Assembly: GCA_945878375.1 (NCBI GenBank)
Contig: CAMDWG010000003.1
Location: 124,001 to 188,000 of the forward strand
Origin: Roseomonas mucosa
Lineage (GTDB): Bacteria > Pseudomonadota > Alphaproteobacteria > Acetobacterales > Acetobacteraceae
DNA: 64,000 bases
Direction of reading: 5' to 3'
A program made the translations under genes and the position numbers. The notes beneath the pieces were generated by a model that made no database searches, was not told where the DNA came from, and was given only the letters and a program-made list of their open reading frames with translations. Positions within the stretch are counted from its first letter, which is position 1. Every line of letters starts with the position of its first letter. This document shows, one piece after another, positions 20,017 to 29,034 of the stretch.

Positions 20017-23000
20017 CTATTCGGCCGCGCGCATGCTGTCGGGGCCGGAACCGGGCGTCGGCTCGAAGCTCTCCATCAGCACGGCGATCGTGGCCTCCGC
20101 GGCCGCCGGGGCCAGGATCGCATCCGCGATCTGCCGCGCCAGGGCGCCCACCGTCAACTCATCCGACAGGCCGGCGATGGCGACATCCCGCGCCAGCCGC
20201 GCCTCGAGCGCCCCGCGCAGCTCGAGCGCGCCCAGGCTGTCGAGGCCAAGCCCCGCCACCGGCGCATCCGCCGCCACCGCATCGGGCGGCAGGCGCAGGA
20301 TGCGTCCCACTTCCTCCTGCACCAGCCGCAGCAGCGCGGCTTCCGCCTCCCCCCGCGTCATGGCGGCGAGGCGGAGGCGCAGTTCGCCCGCCTCCGGCAC
20401 GCTCTCGGCACCGACCAGCGCGCCGAGCATCGGCTCTGCCATCAATGGCAGGCGCAGCCGCCCTTCCCCGCCGGTCAGCCTGACCAGCAAGGGGGCGGCA
20501 TGCGGCGCGGCGAGGAGGGCGGGCAGCGCCGCCAGCGCCTCCTCCGCGGGCATCGCGGCGACGCCGAGGCGGCGGTGCAGCGTCTCGGCCTTGGCGGCAT
20601 CGGCGGCGAGCATCCCGACATCGGCGATCGGCCCCCAGGCGACCGCGAGCGCGGGCCGGCCGGCGGCGCGGCGCTGGCGGGACAGCGCTTCCAGCGCGGC
20701 ATTGGCGGCGACGTAATTGGCCTGGCCCGGATTGCCGAAGGTGGTGGTGGCGGAGCCGAACATCAGGAACAGGGAGAGCTTGTCGCCCGCCGTCAGCCTG
20801 TCGAGGTTGCGCGCCGCCTCCAGCTTCGGCGCCAGCACCCGGCGGAAGCGCGCGGCATCCAGCGACAGCGCCGCCCCATCATCCAGCACGCCCGCCGCAT
20901 GCACCACGCCGCCGATCGGCCGCGCGCCACGGATTTTTGTCAGTGTCGCCTCCAGCGCCGCGGCATCGGCTGCGTCGCAGGCATGGATCGCGGCCTGGGC
21001 GCCGAGTGCCGCGAGGTCGCGCAGCGCCAACGCGTCATCCTCGGCACCCCTTCGGCCGATCAGCGCCAGATGCCGCACACCCTGCCGCGCGAGCCACTTG
21101 GCGCAGGCCAGGCCGAAGCCGCGCGTGCCGCCGGTGACGACGACCACGCTGTCCTTGGGCGGCAGCCAGGGGCGGAGCGGCTCAGCCGCGCGGGGTCTGG
21201 GCGGGCGGACCACCAGCTTGCCGATATGCGCGGAGGCCTGGAGCGTCCGGAAGGCGGCTTCCGCTTCCTCCGGCGCGAAGACGGCGAAGGGCAGGGGGCG
21301 GAAGGTGCCGTCCTGCACGCCATCGCGGATGCGGCCCAGCAGGCGCGCGGCCAAGCCTAGCCGTGCGCGCGGCAATTCATCCACATCCACGGCGAAATAG
21401 GTCGCGTTGCGGCGCAGCGGCCGCAGCGGCGCGCGGCGATTCTCCACGAAGTCGCGCTTGCCGAGTTCCACGAAGCGCCCGAAGGGCCTGACCAGCGCCA
21501 GGCTGCGCTCCATCGCTTCCCCGGCCAGGCTGTTCAGGACGACATCCACGCCCTCAGGCCAGTTGCGGCGCAGCGCATCGGCGAAGCCCGGGTCGCGGCT
21601 GTCCAGCACCAGCTCCGCCCCCGCCGCGCGCAGGAAGGCGCGCTTGGCCGTGCTGCCCGCTGTCATGGCCACCCGCGCGCCCACGGCCTGGGCAACCTGC
21701 AGCGCGGCGAGCCCGACCGCGCCCGCGCCGCCATGGATCAGCACCGTCTCCCCCGGCTGGAGCCGGGCGCAGTCCTCCAGCGCGTAAAGGGCGGTCATGA
21801 ACGCCACGGGGATCGTCGCCGCCGCCTCGAAGCCGAGCCCGTCGGGCAGCGCGGCGAGCGCCTCCACCCGCGTCACCGCCCGCGCCGCCAGCGCCGCGGG
21901 CGCCACGCCGAAGACCCGCGCGCCCGGCCGCAGCGGGACGCCGGGCCCGGCTGCCTCCACCACCCCGGCGCATTCCATGCCGAGCGTCGGTCCGGCGAAG
22001 CCGGCTTCCAGAACTTCCTCCGGCAGCAGACCCTGGGCCCACATCAGGTCGCGGAAATTGAGCCCCGCCGCCTCGATCCGCAGCGCGACCTCGCCGGGGC
22101 CGGGCTTGCGCGTCTCGGCCGGTTCCCAGCGCAGCGTGCCGAGCCGGCCGGGTTGGGCGATGCCGAGCTTCAGCGGCCCGGCCAGCGCAGGGGCCGCGAG
22201 GCCACGGACCAGCCGGGGCACCAGCCGCCCGGCGGGGGCCAGCGTCACCTCCGGCTCCGCCCCGCCCGCGGCGGGGAGCACATCGAGCTCTGCCGCCAGC
22301 CGCCGGGCCGCCGCCTCCGCCGACAGGTCGGGGGCGATGTCGATCCGGCGTGGGGCGAGGGCCGGCATCTCATTGGCCAAGACGCGCATCAGCCCGAGCA
22401 GTGCCGCGCCTTCCGGCAGGTGGCCGCCTTCCGCCGGCTGCGCGCCGCCGAACGTCACCAGCACCATCCCGGCGGCGCTGCCCGCGGCGGCTTCGGCCAG
22501 GCGCACCAGCGCGGCCAGGGTGCCGGCCAAGGTGGCGGGCAGGGCCTCTCCATCGGGCCGGGTCAGCACGACCACGCGCGCGCCGGCCAGGCGCTTCGGC
22601 GCCGGGGCATCGCCAAGCGGCAGGCGATCCACCACGGCGCCAGCGCGGCTGAGGCGCGCGGCGAGTGCCTCCGCGACCGGAGCGGCCGGGGCGTCATGGA
22701 CCAGGATGTGCCTTGGCGGGGCGGGGCGGGCGGCGGCGGGTGGCGGGGCGGCCTCGGCGCCGATCAGCAAGGCGGGCCAGGGGGCGCAGGGCAGCGCTTC
22801 GGCGGCGGTGGCGCGGAAGCCTGCCTCCTCCAGCCGGTTCAGCCAGAGCGCCGCATCCGGCAGCGCGCCGCCATCCGATCCGCCGGCCGGATCGGGGCCG
22901 AGCCCGGTCCACCAGGCGGGGTCCTGGCCGCAGACGAAGGTCCAGACGCGGCCGGGCAGCGGTTCGGCCAGCAGCAGCGCGCCGCCCTGGGCCAGCGCCG

Positions 23001-26000
23001 GGCGCAGCGTGGCGGCGAGCGTCGCGCCGGCCCGTAGCCGGGCCGCCGGGGCCAGCCCGATCACCAGATCCGCTACGACCGGCGGCGACCCGCCGGCGCG
23101 GGGATCCCAGATCGCCGCTTCCAGCGTCATCCCCGGTGCGGAGTCCTCCAGCGGGATGCGCGTTTCCCCTGCGGCGACGTAGCGGATGCGCCGTCCCAGT
23201 GGTGCGAGGGCGGCGGCGACGCGCCGGGCCAGCAGGTCGCTGCCGGCGCCGATTTCGAGAATGGTCAGCGGCCGCGCTTCCGGCCAAGCGGCGGCGAGGG
23301 CGGCCACCGCGGCGGCCAGCGCCTCCGCCAGCCCCGCGAAGGCGGCGCCGGCCAGCGGCGGGGGCGCGACGGGGCGGCGCAGGCCGCGCAGCGCCTCCGG
23401 CACGCGTTCGGCCGCCTCGGCAATCCAGGCGAGGTCGAGGGCGAGATGGGGATGCTCGGCCAGCACGCTGCGCCAGATCTCGGCGGGGGGCGGCAGGGCG
23501 TTGTCGGGCAGCAGGCGGAAGCCGCCCCGAGCCGATTCGGCGACGCCGTCCTCGACCAGGGCGAGGCGCAGGAAGGCCAGGTAGGCCGCGGCTTCCGGTG
23601 CGGCGGCCAGCAGCGGCACGCCTTGCGCGACGGCGGCGACATGGGCTTCCAGCAGCAGCGCCGCATCGCCCAGGTCGCGCAAGGCCGCGGCGGCCCGGGC
23701 GGCGTCCATGGCCGGCTGCAGGGCGATGGACGGGGCCGGCCCCTCGGCGGCGGGAAGCAGGTCGATGCGGGCGGCAGCCTCCGCGGGGCTGGCGGTGCCA
23801 AGCAGCGCGATGCGCTGGAACACCGCGTCGTCCAGCGATGCCACCACGCGCCCGCCGGCATCACGCAGCAGGATCCGCGCCGCGGCGGACCGCGCGCCGC
23901 GCCGGGTCAGCACGACCTCCGCGACCACGGCGGGCGCGCCCTCGGCCAGGGCAAGAAGCCGCCCGGCCTTGACCGGCACCAGCCCCGTGCCGGGTGGCAG
24001 CGCGGCCACGTCCAGGAGTGCGAAGAGCCCCTGCAACGCCCCGTCGAGGCGGGAGGGATGCAGGATGAAGGCGGCATCCGCGGGCGCGCCCTCCGGCAGC
24101 GCCAGCCTGACCTCGGCGGTGCCGGCGGTGGGATCGGCCACCACCTCCCGCACCGCGGCGAAGGCGGTGCGGTAGGTCAGGCCGAGCGTCGCGGCGCGAT
24201 CGCGGATCGCCTCGCCCGGCATCGTCGTGCCGCCTGCGGATGGGGTGGCCAGCGGGGCGGCGGGCGGCGGCATCAGGGCGGCGACGGGCACCGGCCTCAC
24301 CTCGCCCAGCGCGTGCAGGGTCCAGCCTTCCTCCGACAGCCGCGGGCGGCTTTCCAGGCGGAAGGCGCCGTCCGGCTCCAGCGTCGCGCGCAGTTCGCGG
24401 CTGCGGTCCTGTTCCAGCAGCATCGGGCGGAGGATGCGGAATTCCGCGACCTCCAGCGCCGCCGCCTCCGGATGGCGGGCACGGCCGGCGGCCAGCGCGA
24501 TCTCCAGCATCGCCGCCGCGGGCAGCACCGCATCGGCACCCAGCCGGTGGTCGGCCAGCCAGGGTTCCAGCGCGGTGTCCAGCACCCGCGTCCAGAGTCC
24601 GGGCTCGTTCCCCCGCCGGAAGCCGAGCAGGGGGTGGTCCTCGGCCGGGTCGATCAGCCGCGCGGCCTCGACCGTCGCGGCGTGGATATGGCGGCGACGG
24701 TCGAAGGGCGTCAGCGGCAGGCGCCGGATCCCGAAGCCGGCGAAGGCGGGGCCGGCGCGCGGGTCAAGCCCGGCGGCGAAGGCGCGGTCGGCGGCGGCGG
24801 CGAAGGGGTCGGCGTCCTCCGGGTCGCGCTTCGACAGGGTGGCGAGGTTCGCCGCCTCCACAAGCGCGGCGCGCGCGGTCTCGCGCAGGTAGGATTGCAG
24901 GACCGGGTTCGGGCCGATCTCCAGGAACACCCGCGCGCCACGGGACATCGCCGCGCGCTGCGCGGCCTCGAAACGGACCGACTCGCGCAGGTTGCGCCAC
25001 CAATAGCCGGCATCCGCCTCGCCCTCCACCAGCGTGTCGCCGGTGACGGTGGACAGCATCGGCACGGCGGGGCTGGCCTGCGGGAGGCCCGCGAGATCGG
25101 CCAGCAGCGCATCCCGCACCGGCTCCATCGCGGCGCTGTGGAAGGCGTAGTCGAGGTCGAGCGGCAGGAAGGCGAGGCGTCGCGCCTCAGCGGCCAGCCG
25201 CACCGCGTCGAGCCCCTCCGCGGGGCCGGCCAGTGTCACGGCGCCCGGGGCGTTGAAGGCGGCGCTCTCGACGCCGGCGGCCATGGGACCGGCGCCGGCG
25301 ATCAGCGCCGCCGCATCCTCCGGCGTCGCATTCAGCGCCGCCATGCGGCCCTGGCCACGGCAGGCGTGCTGGTGGCGGCTGCGGGCGACCACCAGCCGGG
25401 ACGCGGCCTCCAGCCCCAGCAGGCCGGCGGCATGCGCGGCCGCGACCTCGCCGACGGAATGGCCGAGCACCATGTCGGGCCGGATGCCCTCCGCCGCCAG
25501 GGCCGGCAGCATGGCGACCTGGATGGCAAACAGCACCGGCTGGGCGATGTCGGTGGCGGCCAGGTCCTCGGCCGTGATGCCGGCCTCCAGCCGCGCCAGC
25601 GGCGACCAGCCGAGCAGCGGGGCGAGTGCCGTATCCACCGCCCCCATCGCGCGGCGGAAGACGGGGGAGGCCCGGAGCGCGGCGCGGGCCATGCCGGCAT
25701 GCTGCGCGCCATTGCCGCTGAAGACGAAGCAGACCGCGCCCTGCACCGCGACGCCCTCGACCCGCCCGGGTCCCGCGAGTCCGGCGGCCAGCGCCGCGCC
25801 ATCCGCGCCGCGCACCGCCATGCGATGCGGCAGCAGGTCGCGATGCCGCGCCGCGCCGCGCGCCAGCGCCGCGGCTTCCGCCGGGCTCGCATCCGCAAGC
25901 CGGTCCCGCCAGCGCGCGGCCAGCGCGGTCAGCGCGGCGGCCGAACGGGCCGACAGCAGCAGGGGCGGCGGGGCGGCGGGTGCCGTCGCGCGGGCCGCCG

Positions 26001-27348
26001 CGCTGGCCGCCTTCCGGGCCGGTGGCGGCGCCGGGGCAAGCAGCAGGCAGGCATTGGTCCCGCCGAAGCCGAAGGAATTGACCCCCGCCACCGGCGCGCC
26101 GCCCGCGGCCAGGGGTTCGGCCTGGGCCGGGACGCGGATGTTCAGCGCGCGGAAGTCGATATGCGGGTTGGGGCGCCCCTGGTGCAGCGTCGGCGGCACC
26201 AGGCGGCGCTCCAGCACCAGCATGGCCTTGAGCAGCCCGGCGATGCCGGAGGCGGGTTCGAGATGGCCGATATTGGTCTTGGAGGACCCGATCGGCAGCG
26301 GCGCCGCGCGCCCGGACGCGGCGGCGGTGCCAATCGCCCAGGCCTCGACCGGATCGCCCGCCTGGGTGCCGGTGCCATGCGCCTCGAAATAGGCGAGGCG
26401 GTCGGGGCCGATCCCGGCTTCCGCCATCACCTGGCCGATCAGGCGCGCCTGGGCGTCGCGGTTCGGCAGCGACAGGCCGATGGTGCGCCCGGCGCTGTTC
26501 ACCCCGCTGGCCAGGATCACCCCGCGTACTGCATCGCCATCCGCCAGTGCCCGGTCCAGGCGCTTCAGGATGACCGCGCCGGCCCCCTCCGCCCGCACAT
26601 AGCCATCCGCCGCCGCGTCGAAGGCCCGGCAGCGCCCGGTGGGCGACAGCATGCCGGCGCGAGAGAAGCCGACGAAGGGATAGGGCGAGAGCAGCATCTG
26701 CACCCCCGCCGCCAAGGCGGCCGGGATGCGACCCTCCGCCACCGCGCGGGCTGCTGCGTGCAGTGCGACGAGGGAGGAGGAGCAGGCGGTGTCGATGGTC
26801 TCGGCCGGGCCGCGCAGGTCGAAAACATTGGTCAGCCGGTTCGACAGGATCGACAGCGCGTTGCCGGTCATGAAATAGCGGTCGCCGCCGGCATGGTCGG
26901 GCAGGCGGAGATCGGCGTAATCCGTGGCGGACCCGCCGATGAAGACACCGAGTGCCTCGCCGGCGACCGAAGACGGTGGCCAGCCCGCATCCTCGAAGGC
27001 GCCGAGCGCCACATCCAGCAGGATGCGCTGCTGCGGGTCCATCTCCGCCGCCTCGCGCGGGGAGATGCCGAAGGCGCTGGCATCGAAGGCGAAGACATCG
27101 CCGACATGGCCGGCGGCGAAGGTGTAGCTGCGACCCGGCTCGCCGCGGCGCGGGTGGAAGAAGGCTCCTTGCGCGAAGCGGTCGGCCGGAAGTGTGGAAA
27201 CGGCGTCCCCCCCGGCTTCCAGCAGGCGCCAATAGGCATCGAGATCGGGCGCGCCAGGCAGCCGGCAGGCGGCGCCGACGATGGCCACCGGCTCGGCCCC
27301 GGTGGGTGCCCTGCCAGCCCGGCCCCGGTGGGATCCGCGGGTCGTCAC
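20017..27348 (-). CDS. Single-module reducing type I polyketide synthase, no thioesterase (RkpA-like)
   Basis: A 2443-residue multienzyme that should build a reduced fatty-acid-like chain. Domains: ketosynthase 18-440 with Cys189, His324 and His362; acyltransferase 538-850 with GHSVG (Ser631) and His737; dehydratase 904-1180 with His934 in a HxxxGxxxxP motif and Asp1102; a degenerate methyltransferase-like region about 1300-1520 with only a weak ILEIGAGSD loop; a structural KR half about 1530-1720; enoyl reductase 1740-2048 with HGGAGAVGLAA; ketoreductase 2065-2290 with TGGTRGFG and Tyr2212; acyl carrier 2330-2412 with Ser2371 in GLDSLGAL. No thioesterase follows. Size and order fit RkpA of Sinorhizobium and fungal highly reducing PKSs. 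The GTG at 27348 starts shortly before the ketosynthase. Chain length cannot be predicted. Confidence 0.9.
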   Translation of the reverse strand: MTTRGSHRGRAGRAPTGAEPVAIVGAACRLPGAPDLDAYWRLLEAGGDAVSTLPADRFAQGAFFHPRRGEPGRSYTFAAGHVGDVFAFDASAFGISPREAAEMDPQQRILLDVALGAFEDAGWPPSSVAGEALGVFIGGSATDYADLRLPDHAGGDRYFMTGNALSILSNRLTNVFDLRGPAETIDTACSSSLVALHAAARAVAEGRIPAALAAGVQMLLSPYPFVGFSRAGMLSPTGRCRAFDAAADGYVRAEGAGAVILKRLDRALADGDAVRGVILASGVNSAGRTIGLSLPNRDAQARLIGQVMAEAGIGPDRLAYFEAHGTGTQAGDPVEAWAIGTAAASGRAAPLPIGSSKTNIGHLEPASGIAGLLKAMLVLERRLVPPTLHQGRPNPHIDFRALNIRVPAQAEPLAAGGAPVAGVNSFGFGGTNACLLLAPAPPPARKAASAAARATAPAAPPPLLLSARSAAALTALAARWRDRLADASPAEAAALARGAARHRDLLPHRMAVRGADGAALAAGLAGPGRVEGVAVQGAVCFVFSGNGAQHAGMARAALRASPVFRRAMGAVDTALAPLLGWSPLARLEAGITAEDLAATDIAQPVLFAIQVAMLPALAAEGIRPDMVLGHSVGEVAAAHAAGLLGLEAASRLVVARSRHQHACRGQGRMAALNATPEDAAALIAGAGPMAAGVESAAFNAPGAVTLAGPAEGLDAVRLAAEARRLAFLPLDLDYAFHSAAMEPVRDALLADLAGLPQASPAVPMLSTVTGDTLVEGEADAGYWWRNLRESVRFEAAQRAAMSRGARVFLEIGPNPVLQSYLRETARAALVEAANLATLSKRDPEDADPFAAAADRAFAAGLDPRAGPAFAGFGIRRLPLTPFDRRRHIHAATVEAARLIDPAEDHPLLGFRRGNEPGLWTRVLDTALEPWLADHRLGADAVLPAAAMLEIALAAGRARHPEAAALEVAEFRILRPMLLEQDRSRELRATLEPDGAFRLESRPRLSEEGWTLHALGEVRPVPVAALMPPPAAPLATPSAGGTTMPGEAIRDRAATLGLTYRTAFAAVREVVADPTAGTAEVRLALPEGAPADAAFILHPSRLDGALQGLFALLDVAALPPGTGLVPVKAGRLLALAEGAPAVVAEVVLTRRGARSAAARILLRDAGGRVVASLDDAVFQRIALLGTASPAEAAARIDLLPAAEGPAPSIALQPAMDAARAAAALRDLGDAALLLEAHVAAVAQGVPLLAAAPEAAAYLAFLRLALVEDGVAESARGGFRLLPDNALPPPAEIWRSVLAEHPHLALDLAWIAEAAERVPEALRGLRRPVAPPPLAGAAFAGLAEALAAAVAALAAAWPEARPLTILEIGAGSDLLARRVAAALAPLGRRIRYVAAGETRIPLEDSAPGMTLEAAIWDPRAGGSPPVVADLVIGLAPAARLRAGATLAATLRPALAQGGALLLAEPLPGRVWTFVCGQDPAWWTGLGPDPAGGSDGGALPDAALWLNRLEEAGFRATAAEALPCAPWPALLIGAEAAPPPAAARPAPPRHILVHDAPAAPVAEALAARLSRAGAVVDRLPLGDAPAPKRLAGARVVVLTRPDGEALPATLAGTLAALVRLAEAAAGSAAGMVLVTFGGAQPAEGGHLPEGAALLGLMRVLANEMPALAPRRIDIAPDLSAEAAARRLAAELDVLPAAGGAEPEVTLAPAGRLVPRLVRGLAAPALAGPLKLGIAQPGRLGTLRWEPAETRKPGPGEVALRIEAAGLNFRDLMWAQGLLPEEVLEAGFAGPTLGMECAGVVEAAGPGVPLRPGARVFGVAPAALAARAVTRVEALAALPDGLGFEAAATIPVAFMTALYALEDCARLQPGETVLIHGGAGAVGLAALQVAQAVGARVAMTAGSTAKRAFLRAAGAELVLDSRDPGFADALRRNWPEGVDVVLNSLAGEAMERSLALVRPFGRFVELGKRDFVENRRAPLRPLRRNATYFAVDVDELPRARLGLAARLLGRIRDGVQDGTFRPLPFAVFAPEEAEAAFRTLQASAHIGKLVVRPPRPRAAEPLRPWLPPKDSVVVVTGGTRGFGLACAKWLARQGVRHLALIGRRGAEDDALALRDLAALGAQAAIHACDAADAAALEATLTKIRGARPIGGVVHAAGVLDDGAALSLDAARFRRVLAPKLEAARNLDRLTAGDKLSLFLMFGSATTTFGNPGQANYVAANAALEALSRQRRAAGRPALAVAWGPIADVGMLAADAAKAETLHRRLGVAAMPAEEALAALPALLAAPHAAPLLVRLTGGEGRLRLPLMAEPMLGALVGAESVPEAGELRLRLAAMTRGEAEAALLRLVQEEVGRILRLPPDAVAADAPVAGLGLDSLGALELRGALEARLARDVAIAGLSDELTVGALARQIADAILAPAAAEATIAVLMESFEPTPGSGPDSMRAAE

Positions 27349-27399
27349 GAAGCCCAGCCCTGTCTCAGCCCTGCCCGCGATGTGCCGCGTCGCGGCGCA

Positions 27400-28668
27400 T
27401 CATCGGGAGGCATCGTCGCGCCCGGACGCGGTGCGGCCGGGGATGTCGGCGCGGCCCGGTGCGGGTCGTTGGGCAACCGGTGATTGGTGCGGCAGATTGT
27501 CCAGCACACGGTCCACGATGGCGAAATGCTCGGACCAGGTCGGCGGCTTCCAGCCGGCCAGGCGGGCCAGCTGCGCCCGGCGCGCGAGGCTGTCGCCACG
27601 CGCGTAATCCACCACCGCATTGCGCCACGCGGCGCCATCCATCGGATCGAGGTAGTCGGGCACCGCGCCGCCCACTTCCCTCAGCGCCGGCAGGTCGGAG
27701 GCGATAGCCGGCACGCCGAGCGCCAATGCTTCCGCCAACGGCAGGCCGAAGCCCTCGGCGAAGGAGGGGAACAGCAGCGCGCGCGCCCCACGCAGCAGGG
27801 ACGCGACCTCCCGGTCCGGCAGCGGTCCGGTCTCCTGCACGATCCCGTCGATGGCCGCGCAGCGTTCCAGCATGTCGACGATGTTCTCATTCTCCCAGCC
27901 ACGCCGGCCGATCACCACGAGGCGCGGCGCCGCGGGACCGAGCGTGGCGGCCATCTGGCGCCAGAGATTCAGCAGCAGCAGGTGGTTCTTGCGCGGCTCG
28001 ATCGTGCCCAGCACCGCGAAATAGGGCCGGAGCGCCACCGGCGGCGCCTTCACCTGGGATGGGATGATGCCGAGCGGCGCGACGGCGATCGGCGGGGGCG
28101 GATCGCTGGTGGACAGCCAGGGTTTGAGATCGGCGGCGGTGGCGGCGGAGTTCACCACGATCGCATCCGCCAGCCGCGCTGTGGCGGCGATCCGCCGGCG
28201 ATGCTTCTCCGCATGGCCAGCCCGGGCGAATTCGGGGTGCAGCAGCGGAATCAGGTCGTGGATCAGGGGCACGAAGTGGCAGCCCTGCCGGCGCAGCGCC
28301 TCGATCGGGCCCGGGCGGTCCAGCATGCGGTGGGACACCAGCAGGAAAGCCTTGGGGGTCGGGCGACGCAGCAATTCGGTCAGGGCACCGCGGCCGAAGG
28401 GCGCGGCCAGCCTGGCACGGCGGACGGCCGCGGCGGCGCTGCGGTCGCCATTCGCCCAGCTATCCTCGATCGCCGCGACAAGCTCCGCCACGACTGCCTG
28501 CGGCAAGGCCACGAAGCCCAGGATGGGGACTTCCATCACGAAGGTGCAAGGAAAGCGGGACTCGCCGCACCACCGCTTCGCATAGGCCAGTTCGACGCGA
28601 TCGATCCCGGTCGGCGAAGAGCGCTGCGCCGAACCGATAAGCCGGGAGACGTCGAGGATGATCTGCAA
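27400..28668 (-). CDS. GT4-family glycosyltransferase
   Basis: A retaining glycosyltransferase of the GT-B fold, 422 residues from the start chosen here. Features: ILDVSRLIG at the start, SPTGIDRVE typical of capsule and O-antigen mannosyl-type transferases, the acceptor loop LIHDLIPLLHPE, LGTIEPRKNH, and the donor-site EX7E motif in EGFGLPLAEALALG. I place the start at a TTG (28668) because it begins at the fold, has a GGGGGC ribosome-binding site just upstream and lies 17 bases after the stop of a small upstream gene. The alternative ATG at 28746 would overlap that gene by 61 bases and add 26 non-homologous residues. It is the first enzyme gene of the capsule/lipid run. Confidence 0.83.
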   Translation of the reverse strand: MQIILDVSRLIGSAQRSSPTGIDRVELAYAKRWCGESRFPCTFVMEVPILGFVALPQAVVAELVAAIEDSWANGDRSAAAAVRRARLAAPFGRGALTELLRRPTPKAFLLVSHRMLDRPGPIEALRRQGCHFVPLIHDLIPLLHPEFARAGHAEKHRRRIAATARLADAIVVNSAATAADLKPWLSTSDPPPPIAVAPLGIIPSQVKAPPVALRPYFAVLGTIEPRKNHLLLLNLWRQMAATLGPAAPRLVVIGRRGWENENIVDMLERCAAIDGIVQETGPLPDREVASLLRGARALLFPSFAEGFGLPLAEALALGVPAIASDLPALREVGGAVPDYLDPMDGAAWRNAVVDYARGDSLARRAQLARLAGWKPPTWSEHFAIVDRVLDNLPHQSPVAQRPAPGRADIPGRTASGRDDASR

Positions 28669-28685
28669 CGCAGCCCCCAAAACAC

Positions 28686-28856
28686 TCAGCGGGATGAACC
28701 CCGCTGATCCGCGACAAGCCAAAGCTGCGCTATGCAGGCTGCCCACGCCATCACGAAGACGGCGACCGACCGCTTATATGTCCGCCGATCCTGCTCACGC
28801 AAGAAGCGAGTAATATCTTGGAGATCTGCCGGCGGAGCATGCCGCATCCCCATCAT
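28686..28856 (-). CDS. Small single-pass membrane protein, unknown
   Basis: A 56-residue reading frame from ATG 28856 to TGA 28686 with a charged N-terminal half (DITRFLREQDRRTYKR) and one clear membrane helix (VAVFVMAWAACIAQLWLVA, about residues 31-49). It ends 17 bases before the GT4 start, on the same strand, and would be the first gene of the capsule/lipid run. No known family comes to mind and its ribosome-binding site is weak. Evidence is limited to the hydrophobic pattern, the spacing, and the fact that the GT4 protein begins sensibly only after its stop. Confidence 0.45.
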   Translation of the reverse strand: MMGMRHAPPADLQDITRFLREQDRRTYKRSVAVFVMAWAACIAQLWLVADQRGSSR

Positions 28857-28948
28857 TGTGAAGGTGGCGGCGGAGGTGCGAACCGGGCGTTAAGGAAAAC
28901 GAGCCGAATTCCGGGGCCCTGACCCGGCTGGCTCTCCCGCCGCTTGGC

Positions 28949-28972
28949 GCGGGCATGGCGGGACGTGCCCGC
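28949..28972 (-). terminator. GC-rich hairpin after the 29035 dehydrogenase gene
   Basis: GCGGGCA (28949-28955) pairs perfectly with TGCCCGC (28966-28972) across a 10-base loop, about 60 bases after the dehydrogenase stop and before the small membrane gene. There is no T-run. The rest of 28857-29034 has one AT-richer stretch (about 28890-28910) that may hold the promoter of the capsule/lipid run, but no clear hexamer pair was found. Confidence 0.3.
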
Positions 28973-29034
28973 CGCGGCGGCGAACCAGCCCGCTCACGCG
29001 GTGCGCCGGGCCGGTTCGCGCGCTGCAGGCCTTG

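Noticed and set aside
23446-27483. 1345-codon open frame on the plus strand opposite the PKS
   Set aside because: Long antisense frames are expected opposite GC-rich genes because GC-biased third positions suppress stops. Its translation is Arg/Gly/His/Gln-rich with no fold, and the PKS domains on the other strand are unambiguous.
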